This document shows positions 15,668 through 23,282 of a DNA stretch of 40,467 nucleotides, in pieces. The notes beneath the pieces were generated by a model. That model was not told the DNA's origin. It made no database searches and saw only the letters and a list, made by a program, of their open reading frames with translations. Origin of the DNA: Thalassolituus sp. UBA674 (GTDB lineage Bacteria; Pseudomonadota; Gammaproteobacteria; Pseudomonadales; Oceanobacteraceae); assembly GCA_002298335.1 (NCBI GenBank), contig DBNK01000036.1, forward strand, positions 65,609 to 106,075, in the 5' to 3' direction. A program made the translations under genes and the position numbers. Each line of letters starts with the position of its first letter. Positions within the stretch are counted from its first letter, which is position 1.

Positions 15668-15901
15668 ATGACAACGATTCTTGTTGCCTTTGCTGTGATG
15701 CTGCTGATTGTTGCTGCTATGGCGGTCGGGGTGATCTTTGCCAACAAGCCCATTAAAGGGTCCTGTGGTGGCATGGCGGCCGTCGGTCTGGATGGCGCCT
15801 GTGATATCTGTGGTGGCGATACCGCCAAGTGCGAAAAGGAAATCGAAAAAGTAAAAAAAGCGGCCAGCGACACGCCGTTTTACAATGCTGCCAAGGATTA
15901 A
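15668..15901 (+). CDS. nqrM: Na+-NQR maturation protein NqrM
   Basis: A 77-residue protein with one N-terminal membrane helix (about residues 3-24). A cysteine-rich soluble part carries Cys33, Cys45, Cys48 and Cys55 in a GSCGGMAAV ... CDICGGDTAKC arrangement. This matches NqrM (formerly DUF539), proposed to deliver iron for the Cys4[Fe] or [2Fe-2S] centre between NqrD and NqrE. It follows apbE immediately, with GAGGAGAAATGAC covering the apbE stop and its own ribosome site, so the two are co-translated. sthA follows after 77 bases. Confidence 0.92.
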   Translation: MTTILVAFAVMLLIVAAMAVGVIFANKPIKGSCGGMAAVGLDGACDICGGDTAKCEKEIEKVKKAASDTPFYNAAKD

Positions 15902-15978
15902 CAGACAGCTCACGATTCATTGCCTAGAATAAACAGCGACTAATGAAGAAGAAACAGAAGAAACGGAGCAATACAGGC

Positions 15979-17370
15979 ATGCCGGATTACGAATATGACG
16001 TCGTGATAATTGGATCAGGACCTGCAGGCGAGGGTGCAGCAATGAATGCATCCAAGAAAGGCAAAAAGGTCGCGGTCGTTGAAGAAAAGAAAATGCTGGG
16101 TGGTAACTGTACTCACATGGGTACGATTCCATCCAAAGCGTTGCGACACGCGGTCAAGCAGATCATCCAGTTCAACACCAACCCCATGTTCCGTGAGATC
16201 GGTGAGCCACGCTGGTTTTCATACCCACAGGTGCTGAAAACCGCTGAGCAGGTAATGGCCAAGCAGGTGAAAATGCGCACCGAGTTTTACGGTCGCAACC
16301 GCGTCAGTGTCTACAACGGCAAAGCCAAGTTTCTCGATTCGCACACCATTGAGGTGTACCACGACTCGATGATGCATACCCGCCTGCGCGCTGAGGAAAT
16401 CGTCATTGCTTCCGGCTCCAGCCCGTGGCGCCCTGACAATATCGATTTTACGCACAGCCGCATTTACGACTCCGATACCATTCTCAAAGCAGAGCACACG
16501 CCTCGCACTATGGTGATTTACGGTGCGGGTGTGATCGGCTGTGAGTACGCGTCCATTTTTTCCGGGTTGGGCGTTAAGGTCGATCTGATTCATCCCGGCG
16601 ACCGTCTGCTGAATTTCCTCGATGACGAAATTTCCGATGCCCTCGGTTACCATCTGCGGGATAAGGGTGTGCTGATCCGTCACAGCGAGCAGTTCTCGTC
16701 CGTCGAAGCCAGCGACCGTTTCGTTACCATGACCATGATGTCCGGCAAAAAGGTGAAGGCCGATGCGTTTCTCTGGGCAGCGGGTCGTGCCGGTAACACC
16801 AAAGACATGGGGCTTGAAGACATTGGTCTGGAGCCCAATTCCCGCGGTCAGCTTACCGTGGACCATGAATACCGTACGTCGCTCCCGCATATCTATGCCA
16901 TCGGTGATGTCATCGGCTGGCCGGCACTGGCATCCGCTGCGTATGACCAGGGGCGGGCCGCTGCGGCAATCATTGCGGCACCGGAAGAGTTTCATCACGT
17001 TGATGAAGTGCCGACCGGTATCTACACCATCCCTGAAATTTCGTCAGTGGGTAAAACCGAACGTCAGTTGACGGAAGAAAAAATCCCGTACGAAGTCGGC
17101 CAGGCGTTTTTCAAAAATACCGCGCGCGGCCAGATTACCGGTGAAGGCGTAGGCATGCTGAAAATCCTCTTCCATCGCGAGACTCTGGCTCTGCTGGGCA
17201 TCCATTGTTTTGGTGACCAGGCAGCGGAAATTGTGCACATCGGCCAGGCTATCATGCAGCAGAAAGGCGAAGGGAATACCTTGCGTTATTTCGTGAATAC
17301 CACGTTTAACTACCCGACCATGGCGGAAGCTTACCGGGTTGCAGCGCTGAATGGTCTGAACCGTCTCTGA
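15979..17370 (+). CDS. sthA: Soluble pyridine nucleotide transhydrogenase
   Basis: A soluble FAD enzyme that exchanges electrons between NADPH and NAD+, usually draining excess NADPH. The 463 residues match E. coli SthA (466). The N terminus has the FAD-binding GSGPAGEGAAM. GGNCTHMGTIPSKALRH follows, in which the second redox cysteine of disulfide reductases is replaced, as expected for SthA. The NAD-binding VIYGAGVIGCEYASIF, the FAD motif HIYAIGDVIGWPAL and a C-terminal dimerisation domain complete it. The ATG at 15979 (MPDYEYD) fits homologues; an in-frame ATG at 15943 would add twelve lysine-rich residues. The order apbE-nqrM-sthA is shared with pseudomonads. A strong terminator follows. 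Confidence 0.95.
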   Translation: MPDYEYDVVIIGSGPAGEGAAMNASKKGKKVAVVEEKKMLGGNCTHMGTIPSKALRHAVKQIIQFNTNPMFREIGEPRWFSYPQVLKTAEQVMAKQVKMRTEFYGRNRVSVYNGKAKFLDSHTIEVYHDSMMHTRLRAEEIVIASGSSPWRPDNIDFTHSRIYDSDTILKAEHTPRTMVIYGAGVIGCEYASIFSGLGVKVDLIHPGDRLLNFLDDEISDALGYHLRDKGVLIRHSEQFSSVEASDRFVTMTMMSGKKVKADAFLWAAGRAGNTKDMGLEDIGLEPNSRGQLTVDHEYRTSLPHIYAIGDVIGWPALASAAYDQGRAAAAIIAAPEEFHHVDEVPTGIYTIPEISSVGKTERQLTEEKIPYEVGQAFFKNTARGQITGEGVGMLKILFHRETLALLGIHCFGDQAAEIVHIGQAIMQQKGEGNTLRYFVNTTFNYPTMAEAYRVAALNGLNRL

Positions 17371-17381
17371 ACTGGCCCAAT

Positions 17382-17414
17382 AAAAAAACCGGCAATCGCC
17401 GGTTTTTCTTTTTC
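17382..17414. terminator. Bidirectional intrinsic terminator
   Basis: AAAAAACCGGC pairs with GCCGGTTTTT around a short AATC loop. It has a T-tract on the plus side and an A-tract (T on the minus strand) on the other. It lies between convergent sthA and the TerB-like gene and should end both transcripts. It is the best intrinsic terminator in the window. Confidence 0.93.
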
Positions 17415-17425
17415 GTCTGTGCTTT

Positions 17426-17860
17426 TCAGTGATCCCGGGCCTCAAGTTTGGCGCGGATAAATTCACTGTGAGGCATATAGAGTAACTCTGCGATGCGGCG
17501 GATGGTGTGCTCTTCGTATTTATCCAATGTTTTGTCCGCATAAGCGACGCGCCAGAGTGATTTCAGTAACGTGAATTTCTGTGCTTCGCTGAAGGCATTA
17601 TGTACCACATTGGTAAAATGATAGAGGTCCGGAGCATCCGCGGAAGCGTCTTCGGCTTCCTGGAGCAGTGCCGCAGCATCGTCACCCCGGCGGTCTGTCA
17701 GTACCGTGATGGCCCGCAACAGCTCATCCCGTTCGCTCTCGGCAACGTCGTGATCGGCCCTCATGATTTCAACCAGCAACACGGTAGCAGCGAGAGAAAC
17801 ATCCGGCTCACTGACATCAGGTTCTGGTTCGGTCAGGCGTTTGAGAAATTCACGTATCAC
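17426..17860 (-). CDS. TerB-like (tellurite resistance fold) protein
   Basis: A 144-residue, all-helical acidic protein of the TerB superfamily. Two repeated helical units carry acidic metal-binding signatures: EIMRADHDVAESERDEL near residue 31 and VAYADKTLDKYEEHTIRRIAELL near residue 105. Many such single TerB-domain proteins in proteobacteria have no shown link to tellurite. The start is GTG at 17860, overlapping the tal stop as GTGA, so it is translationally coupled to transaldolase. Its function is unknown. It ends at the strong bidirectional terminator. Confidence 0.8.
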   Translation of the reverse strand: MIREFLKRLTEPEPDVSEPDVSLAATVLLVEIMRADHDVAESERDELLRAITVLTDRRGDDAAALLQEAEDASADAPDLYHFTNVVHNAFSEAQKFTLLKSLWRVAYADKTLDKYEEHTIRRIAELLYMPHSEFIRAKLEARDH

Positions 17861-18807
17861 AGGAGTTCCTGCAGTCTCGTTTCCAGTGTCCGCTGGTCAG
17901 CCGCAAAACGACGGATGCCGTCGGCCAGCTTTTCGGTGGCCATAGCATCTTCATTCATGGCCCAGCGGAATTCACGCTCAGCCACAGTGAACTTATCCAT
18001 CTCGGCTTTGCATTCTGATTCAGACAGCTGTCGTGGCAAAGAGTTGCCATCCTCTTCTAACGCGGTGAGCAGATCCGGACTGATGGTGAGACGGTCGCAA
18101 CCGGCAAGACATTCAATTTCTGAGGTATTGCGGAAACTTGCACCCATTACAATCGTGCCATAGCCATGGGCTTTGTAATGGTTGTAGATCTGCGTGACGG
18201 AGGACACTCCCGGATCATTGAATCCGGAAAAGTCACCACCCGGATTGTTAGCCTTATGCCAGTCGAGAATGCGGCCGACAAAGGGAGAAATCAATGTGAC
18301 GCCAGCCTCGGCACAGGCCACTGCCTGATGGAAGTTGAACAACAGAGTCAGATTGCAGCGTATGCCTTCCTGTTCCAGTTGCCTTGCTGCCATGATGCCT
18401 TCCCAGGTGGACGCAATTTTGATCAGAATGCGCTCGCGGGAGATGCCTTCGGCCTCATACATATCAATGAGCTTGTGTGCCTTTGCAATCATTGCCTGAG
18501 CATCAAACGACAGGCGTGCATCGACTTCCGTAGAAATCAGCCCGGGGATAATCTCAAGAATGTCGCAACCGATGCTGACGGCAAGATGATCGCAGGCATT
18601 GATGAGGGCAGATTCACTGTTTTTAACAGATGTTGCCCAGTGAACAGCTTTTTTGAGCAGAGGCTGATATGCTTCGAGTGCGGCGGCTTTGAGGATAAGA
18701 GAAGGGTTGGTCGTGGCATCCACGGGTTTTAAACGGCGGATGGCGTCAATATCACCGGTATCGGCGACGACGACAGTCATCTCCCGCAGGGCATCCAGCT
18801 TATTCAT
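17857..18807 (-). CDS. tal: Transaldolase
   Basis: Moves a three-carbon dihydroxyacetone unit between sugar phosphates in the non-oxidative pentose phosphate pathway. The 316 residues match the TalB type (E. coli 317). Asp16 lies in VVADTGD, and TTNPSLILKA is diagnostic. The Schiff-base lysine is Lys130 in ILIKIASTWEGI (Lys132 in E. coli). LISPFVGRILDW and GASFRNTSEI also match. The gene leads a two-gene unit with the TerB-like gene. From memory, in pseudomonads tal lies between the rssBC pair and dusA. Here dusA is still close, but rssBC is about 14 kb away. Confidence 0.95.
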   Translation of the reverse strand: MNKLDALREMTVVVADTGDIDAIRRLKPVDATTNPSLILKAAALEAYQPLLKKAVHWATSVKNSESALINACDHLAVSIGCDILEIIPGLISTEVDARLSFDAQAMIAKAHKLIDMYEAEGISRERILIKIASTWEGIMAARQLEQEGIRCNLTLLFNFHQAVACAEAGVTLISPFVGRILDWHKANNPGGDFSGFNDPGVSSVTQIYNHYKAHGYGTIVMGASFRNTSEIECLAGCDRLTISPDLLTALEEDGNSLPRQLSESECKAEMDKFTVAEREFRWAMNEDAMATEKLADGIRRFAADQRTLETRLQELL

Positions 18808-18848
18808 GTCAGGGTCCTGTGTAAGGCTTTGATATTAGGGTGTCTTAT

Positions 18849-18860
18849 CTCTGCGCAGAG
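18849..18860. promoter_or_regulatory. Perfect 12-bp palindrome upstream of tal
   Basis: CTCTGCGCAGAG reads the same on both strands. It lies 42 bases upstream of the tal start, in the divergent gap shared with the rhodanese gene and just after a minus-strand TTGACC. It is a candidate operator only. Confidence 0.3.
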
Positions 18861-18921
18861 GTCAACTTTAGTTCTGCGTGGCAATAATAAATTCATATAA
18901 AACAAAAATTTAGGTAATTTT

Positions 18922-19257
18922 ATGAAGGTGATTTATCTTGCACTGTTGTGGTTCGTATCACTGCCCCTGATGGCAGCTGAACCAGTCTGGATTGATGTCC
19001 GTACACCACAGGAATACAACGCCGGCCACCTGGATGTGGCGATCAACATTCCGTTTGGCGACGTGACCGAAAAAGTGCCTGAAATTGCCCCGGAAATCGA
19101 CACAACCATTTACCTTTATTGCCGCTCCGGCAACCGTGCAGCCATCGCCAAACGTTCGCTGGAGGCTGCAGGCTATTCACGGATTGTGAACATCGGCGGA
19201 CTGGAAGACGCTGAGAAGTTCTATGTTGAGAAACAGGAACAGGAAGTGGTTCACTGA
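18922..19257 (+). CDS. Exported single-domain rhodanese
   Basis: A 111-residue protein. A signal peptide (MKVIYLALLWFVSLPLMAA) is cleaved near residue 19, and a single rhodanese domain follows. The active-site loop CRSGNR has its catalytic Cys67, and DVRTPQEYNAGHLDVAINIPF is the usual CH2A-like region. It should act in the periplasm on thiosulfate or persulfide sulfur, like PspE. Its location argues against direct feeding of the cytoplasmic Tus relay. Its last seven bases overlap the end of convergent dusA. The upstream region is AT-rich, with a possible TATAAA at 18896. Confidence 0.88.
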   Translation: MKVIYLALLWFVSLPLMAAEPVWIDVRTPQEYNAGHLDVAINIPFGDVTEKVPEIAPEIDTTIYLYCRSGNRAAIAKRSLEAAGYSRIVNIGGLEDAEKFYVEKQEQEVVH

Positions 19258-20216
19258 CCGAGTTTTGCCAGGGCTTCCTCAATGGTGTGGGAGCCCGATC
19301 CCGCCTTGTGGGCATTCTCGCTCAGATAACGACGGAATTGCCTTGCCCCTGCCTGACCATTGAACAGACCCAGCAGATGACGGCTGATGTGATTCAGCGG
19401 CGCACCCTTTGCGACGTGCTCATCAATATAAGGATACAGACCGCGCAGGGCTGACACTTTGTCGGAGTCGCACCCCGTCACGCCGTAATACCGCTGATCC
19501 ACCTCCAGCAGAATACCGGGGTTGTGGTATGCCTCGCGCCCGAGCATTACCCCGTCTACGGATTTCAGCAGTCCGGTGATCTGTTCATGGCTGCTTATGC
19601 CACCATTAATAATGATTTCCAGGCTGGGAAAGTCCCGTTTGAGCCTGAAGACATCCTCATAACGCAGTGGCGGGATTTCACGGTTCTCCTTAGGGGACAG
19701 CCCCTGCAGGATTGCCTTGCGGGCATGAACAATGAAGGTGGTGACTCCGCTGCCTGCGACAGTTCCGACAAAATCACACAGCTGTCCGTAGCTGTCAGCA
19801 TCATCAATGCCGATGCGGTGTTTAACGGTGACATCAATGCTCGTCGCATCGCGCATGGCCTTGAGGCAGTCGCGCACCAGTTCCGGGTGCGCCATCAGGC
19901 AGGCGCCGATCATGTTGTTCTGCACCCGGTCGCTCGGGCAACCAACGTTCAGGTTAACCTCATCGTAGCCCCAGTCTTCTGCGAACTTTGCACACTGTGC
20001 CAGCTCGTCCGGATTACTGCCGCCGAGCTGCAGTGCAATAGGGTGCTCAACCCCGCTGTACTGCAGGAAGCGCTCGCGCTGCCCATGAATCAAGGCCCCT
20101 GTGGTGACCATTTCGGTGTACAGCAGTGCCTGCTGCGTCAGCTGGCGCCAGAATATACGACAGTGCCGGTCGCTCCAGTCCATCATAGGCGCGGTACAGA
20201 AAGTACGGTCAATCAC
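19251..20216 (-). CDS. dusA: tRNA-dihydrouridine(20/20a) synthase DusA
   Basis: An FMN enzyme that reduces U20/U20a in the tRNA D-loop with NADPH. It has 321 residues with APMMDWSDRHCR, LYTEMVTTGA, LQLGGSNPDEL and the active-site Cys93 in NLNVGCPSDRVQN. VKHRIGIDD, ARKAILQGLSPKENREIPPL and RHLLGLFNGQAGARQFRRYLSENAHK complete the match. The GTG at 20216 is chosen as start because GGAG lies seven bases upstream and no ATG is available at a suitable position. Longer in-frame extensions would run into hflD. It is last in the nudJ-mnmA-hflD-dusA run. Its stop lies inside the convergent rhodanese gene. Confidence 0.94.
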   Translation of the reverse strand: MIDRTFCTAPMMDWSDRHCRIFWRQLTQQALLYTEMVTTGALIHGQRERFLQYSGVEHPIALQLGGSNPDELAQCAKFAEDWGYDEVNLNVGCPSDRVQNNMIGACLMAHPELVRDCLKAMRDATSIDVTVKHRIGIDDADSYGQLCDFVGTVAGSGVTTFIVHARKAILQGLSPKENREIPPLRYEDVFRLKRDFPSLEIIINGGISSHEQITGLLKSVDGVMLGREAYHNPGILLEVDQRYYGVTGCDSDKVSALRGLYPYIDEHVAKGAPLNHISRHLLGLFNGQAGARQFRRYLSENAHKAGSGSHTIEEALAKLGQ

Positions 20217-20229
20217 ACGACGGCTCCGG

Positions 20230-20856
20230 TCAGGGAAGGTTGGCGCGCAGCAGCTGCTTTGAGCAGTCTGCGTAACGGCCGCGGTAAAGCAGCAGGTGCC
20301 AGCGGCGGCCGCCGACCTGGCGCCACAGAATGGATGCACGGATACCGGCCAGCAGCAGGGTGCGTACCTGTTTCGCGGTGTGCGCATTCTGCAGATACGT
20401 CGGATTGCCGGTAACGCGGATACGGAAGCTCAGCTGGCTCAGTGTCTGCTTGTACAGATCCGCCAGGGCAGCGATGGTGTTGGCATGCGCTGACGAGAAA
20501 TGATCCGCCTGCCGCTTGGCATTGTTAATGCCCTGGCCAATGGCTTCCAGCATAGCCGGATGAGATGAGAGCTTGCGTTCCAGATGGAGCAGGCTGAGAG
20601 CGTAGCGCGTCGCCTCGGGCTCATTACTCTGAGAGCTGTTAATGCGCTGCAGTATGCTCAACCCGAGCTGCAGGTTCTGCGCCGGGTTACCGTATATATC
20701 ATCGAACTGATCCGGGTTCTGTACAAACAGACTGTCGATCAGTGGGGTGATGTAACGGCTGTCCACATCGCCTTTATTGGCCAGTGTTGCGACCAGTGAA
20801 GAGGCCTGCAGCAGGGCTGCAAGGGCAATGGTCTGTTGTTCCAGCGTATTGGTCAT
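20230..20856 (-). CDS. hflD: High frequency lysogenization protein HflD homologue
   Basis: A 208-residue helical, membrane-associated protein of the HflD family, which in E. coli binds phage lambda CII and lowers lysogeny. Its native cellular role is unclear. The family pattern is visible in ALAALLQASSLVATLANKG, RYALSLLHLERKL and the C-terminal RASILWRQVGGRRWHLLLYR. The start overlaps the mnmA stop by ATGA. The mnmA-hflD pairing is widely conserved, which suggests a housekeeping function linked to tRNA thiolation rather than to phage. Confidence 0.92.
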   Translation of the reverse strand: MTNTLEQQTIALAALLQASSLVATLANKGDVDSRYITPLIDSLFVQNPDQFDDIYGNPAQNLQLGLSILQRINSSQSNEPEATRYALSLLHLERKLSSHPAMLEAIGQGINNAKRQADHFSSAHANTIAALADLYKQTLSQLSFRIRVTGNPTYLQNAHTAKQVRTLLLAGIRASILWRQVGGRRWHLLLYRGRYADCSKQLLRANLP

Positions 20857-21962
20857 GCGTTCTCCGCTGTGTGCTTGCCTGTGGTTTCGATCACGCCACC
20901 TCCCAGACAGTCTTCGCCCTGATAAAAAACCACCGACTGCCCCGGAGTCACAGCCCGCTGCGGCTCATCAAAAACGACCCGGTACTGACCATCCTCACGG
21001 GTCAGAGTGCAGAGCTGGTCGTCCTGCCGGTAACGGACCTTCGCCGTCAGGCGGGCAGGCAGTTGAGGTTCATCATTCACCCAGTAAATCTGACTGCTGG
21101 TCAGCCAGTCACTGAACAGCAGGGGGTGGTCTGTACCCTGGACTGCAATCAGTACATTGCGGTCCAGATCTTTACCGGCCACAAACCAGGGAGCATCCGG
21201 ATAATCTTTGAGTCCGCCGATACCCAGCCCCTGACGCTGCCCGAGCGTGTGGTACATCAACCCCTGATGCTCACCGATCACATCGCCATCCGGTGTTTCC
21301 ACTTTGCCAGGCTGTGCTGGCAGATACTGCCTGAGAAAATCTTTGAAACGACGCTCCCCGATAAAACAGATACCGGTAGAGTCTTTTTTCTTGGCGGTCA
21401 CCAGTCCGTTCTCTTCTGCGATACGGCGCACCTCCGGCTTTTCCAGCTCGCCAACAGGAAAGAGGGTGCGGCCAATCTCTGCGCCACCGACGGCGTGCAG
21501 GAAATAGCTCTGGTCTTTGTTCGGATCAAGCCCCTTGAGCAGATGAGACTGCCCATCCAGGTCCTGGCGGCGTACGTAATGGCCAGTGGCGATCAGGTCG
21601 GCACCCAGCACCAGAGCATAATCAAGAAACGCTTTGAACTTGATTTCGCGGTTACAGAGGATATCCGGATTGGGCGTGCGTCCTGCTTTGTATTCCCCGA
21701 GAAAATGTTCGAAAACATTATCCCAGTACTCGGCCGCAAAGTTGGCCGTGTGCAGCCTGATGCCAATGGCATCACATACCTGCTGTGCGTCGGCCAGGTC
21801 TTCCTTTGCCGTACAGTACTCGGTGCCGTCATCTTCATCCCAGTTCTTCATGAACAGGCCTTCGACCTGATATCCCTGCTGGAGCAGAAGCCAGGCGGAT
21901 ACGGAAGAATCGACACCGCCGGACATGCCGACGATTACTTTGGTATCTTGAGGTGTTTTCAT
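20853..21962 (-). CDS. mnmA: tRNA-specific 2-thiouridylase MnmA
   Basis: Adenylates U34 of tRNA-Lys, -Glu and -Gln and replaces its 2-oxygen with sulfur received from TusE. The 369 residues match the family. The PP-loop is GMSGGVDSS at residues 12-20, and the catalytic pair is Cys103 (ILCNREIKF) and Cys199 (STGICFIGERRF). The ATG at 21962 (MKTPQDTKVIVG) is the family start; the frame is open further upstream inside nudJ. It overlaps nudJ by TGATG and hflD by ATGA. The sulfur donors TusB, C, D and E are encoded about 18 kb away in this window. Confidence 0.96.
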   Translation of the reverse strand: MKTPQDTKVIVGMSGGVDSSVSAWLLLQQGYQVEGLFMKNWDEDDGTEYCTAKEDLADAQQVCDAIGIRLHTANFAAEYWDNVFEHFLGEYKAGRTPNPDILCNREIKFKAFLDYALVLGADLIATGHYVRRQDLDGQSHLLKGLDPNKDQSYFLHAVGGAEIGRTLFPVGELEKPEVRRIAEENGLVTAKKKDSTGICFIGERRFKDFLRQYLPAQPGKVETPDGDVIGEHQGLMYHTLGQRQGLGIGGLKDYPDAPWFVAGKDLDRNVLIAVQGTDHPLLFSDWLTSSQIYWVNDEPQLPARLTAKVRYRQDDQLCTLTREDGQYRVVFDEPQRAVTPGQSVVFYQGEDCLGGGVIETTGKHTAENA

Positions 21963-22408
21963 CAGGCGTGCTCGGTGATGATATCCAGTGGGTATTGGCG
22001 CCCGGCGAGGTAGTCCTCCGCACAGGTCAGTACCATCGGGCTGCGCAGACGGGAGCAGGATCGCAGCTCTTCGATCGTCATCCACACCGGACCAATAATG
22101 CCATCGTCCAGTTCGGCCCCGGCGACTTCTTCATCTGCCGAAGCTATGAGGCAGTACCTGTGGTAGGTGACACCATTATCTGCGTTATAAATGTAGAGCC
22201 CGAGCAGCTTTTCCGGTGTCACTTTCCATCCGGTTTCTTCGAGCGTTTCGCGCTCTGCAGCAGCCAGTACTGTTTCGCCGGGCTCAATGTGACCTGCCGG
22301 CTGGTTGAGTACCGCTTCGCCGCCACAGATTTCATCAACCATAAGAAAGCGCCCATCGTGAAACACGATAGTGGCGACGGTTGCATGCGGGGTCCAGCGT
22401 TCACTCAT
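21962..22408 (-). CDS. nudJ: Nudix phosphatase NudJ
   Basis: A 148-residue Nudix hydrolase. The Nudix box starts at Gly39 (GHIEPGETVLAAAERETLEE, then TG), with the metal-binding glutamates intact. In E. coli, NudJ hydrolyses nucleoside tri- and diphosphates and the thiamin precursor HMP-PP. The order rluE-nudJ-mnmA-hflD equals the E. coli layout, which supports the specific name over a generic Nudix label. It is translationally coupled to mnmA. The start ATG is at 22408, 65 bases after the rluE stop. Confidence 0.9.
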   Translation of the reverse strand: MSERWTPHATVATIVFHDGRFLMVDEICGGEAVLNQPAGHIEPGETVLAAAERETLEETGWKVTPEKLLGLYIYNADNGVTYHRYCLIASADEEVAGAELDDGIIGPVWMTIEELRSCSRLRSPMVLTCAEDYLAGRQYPLDIITEHA

Positions 22409-22473
22409 GAGTTTGCTGTCTGTCTGAGTCAGTGAGCGGCGCAGTTTACCCGAAATTCAACCACACCCCCAAA

Positions 22474-23073
22474 TCAGCGCCGCTTGCGGACGGGGCGGCG
22501 CTTGTTGCTGCGGGGCGGGGCACTGGGCATGTTGACGGTGAGGCGGTGAATGTCACCGGGTTCCGGCACCAGGCCGATATCCCACGGGCCGATGCTCTGA
22601 CGGATCAGGCGTAAAGTGGGGTGGCCGATGTGGGCCGTCATACGCCGGACCTGACGGTTGCGCCCCTCGCTGATTTCAATTTTCAGCCAGCTGGTAACGT
22701 CATTGTTGCGCTGACGCACCGGTGGGTTCCGCGGCCACAGCTGCGGATCGTCTGTAATGGCGACTTTGGCCGGACGGGTAGGGCCGTCATTGAGTACAAC
22801 CCCCTGTGCCAATTTGCTCAGAGACTCATCATCCGGTACACCTTCTACCTGAACCAGATAGGTTTTCGGCATCTTATGCCCGGGATCAGCTATTCTTGCC
22901 TGTAAGGTGCCTGAGTCCGTCAGCAGTACCAACCCTTCTGAGTCGTAATCCAGCCGACCGGCCGGATAGAACTCCGGGGTGGTTACGAAATCAGCCAGAG
23001 TGCGCCGTCCGGAGTTGTCGGTGAACTGGCAAAGCACATGAAAAGGTTTATTGAGGAGTATTAATTCCGCCAT
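22474..23073 (-). CDS. rluE: 23S rRNA pseudouridine(2457) synthase RluE
   Basis: Makes pseudouridine 2457 in the peptidyl-transferase region of 23S rRNA. The 199 residues fit the small RsuA/RluE class, without an N-terminal S4 domain. LLNKPFHVLCQFTD opens the fold. The catalytic Asp42 is in AGRLDYDSEGL, and KTYLVQVEG and EGRNRQVRRMTAHIGHPTLRL follow. A basic tail (SNKRRPVRKRR) may aid RNA binding. It is divergent from icd, as in E. coli. The start ATG lies only a few bases downstream of a GTAAT/ATTAC inverted repeat. Confidence 0.92.
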   Translation of the reverse strand: MAELILLNKPFHVLCQFTDNSGRRTLADFVTTPEFYPAGRLDYDSEGLVLLTDSGTLQARIADPGHKMPKTYLVQVEGVPDDESLSKLAQGVVLNDGPTRPAKVAITDDPQLWPRNPPVRQRNNDVTSWLKIEISEGRNRQVRRMTAHIGHPTLRLIRQSIGPWDIGLVPEPGDIHRLTVNMPSAPPRSNKRRPVRKRR

Positions 23074-23282
23074 ATTCCTGTAATAAAATTACCTGAAGTG
23101 TGTACCGATGCGATTTTTTTGGTAGAAAAACTACAAAACCACCCTGCCAAAAGGCTATCATCTGCACGCCTCTGGATGTAAGAGTCCGTTTTAGGGATCC
23201 GGACGACAGGCAACTGCCCAAAAGGCGGTGCCCATACAGCAGCATCCCCGAGTAATCACAAGTTTCTGCGACAGGAGATAAG
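23074..23282. promoter_or_regulatory. rluE-icd divergent control region
   Basis: Three structures are visible. GTAAT (23080-23084) and ATTAC (23088-23092) form an inverted repeat right before the rluE start. GTAG (23122-23125) and CTAC (23131-23134) form a second one around an A5 centre. In the icd leader, near 23210-23231, a hairpin with internal loop pairs GGCA with TGCC and GCC with GGC around CAAAA. A TATCAT at 23156-23161 may be the icd -10, but no good -35 matches it. GACAGGAGATAAG just before 23283 is the icd ribosome site. No regulator was identified. Confidence 0.4.

Noticed and set aside
16219..16998. Minus-strand open frame of 259 codons
   Set aside because: Antisense to sthA, which is complete and conserved.
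19524..20414. Plus-strand open frame of 296 codons over dusA/hflD
   Set aside because: Antisense to two coupled conserved genes; composition unlike a folded protein.
20784..22013. Plus-strand open frame of 409 codons
   Set aside because: Antisense shadow of mnmA, which has all catalytic residues; the frame reads as unstructured sequence with no family match.
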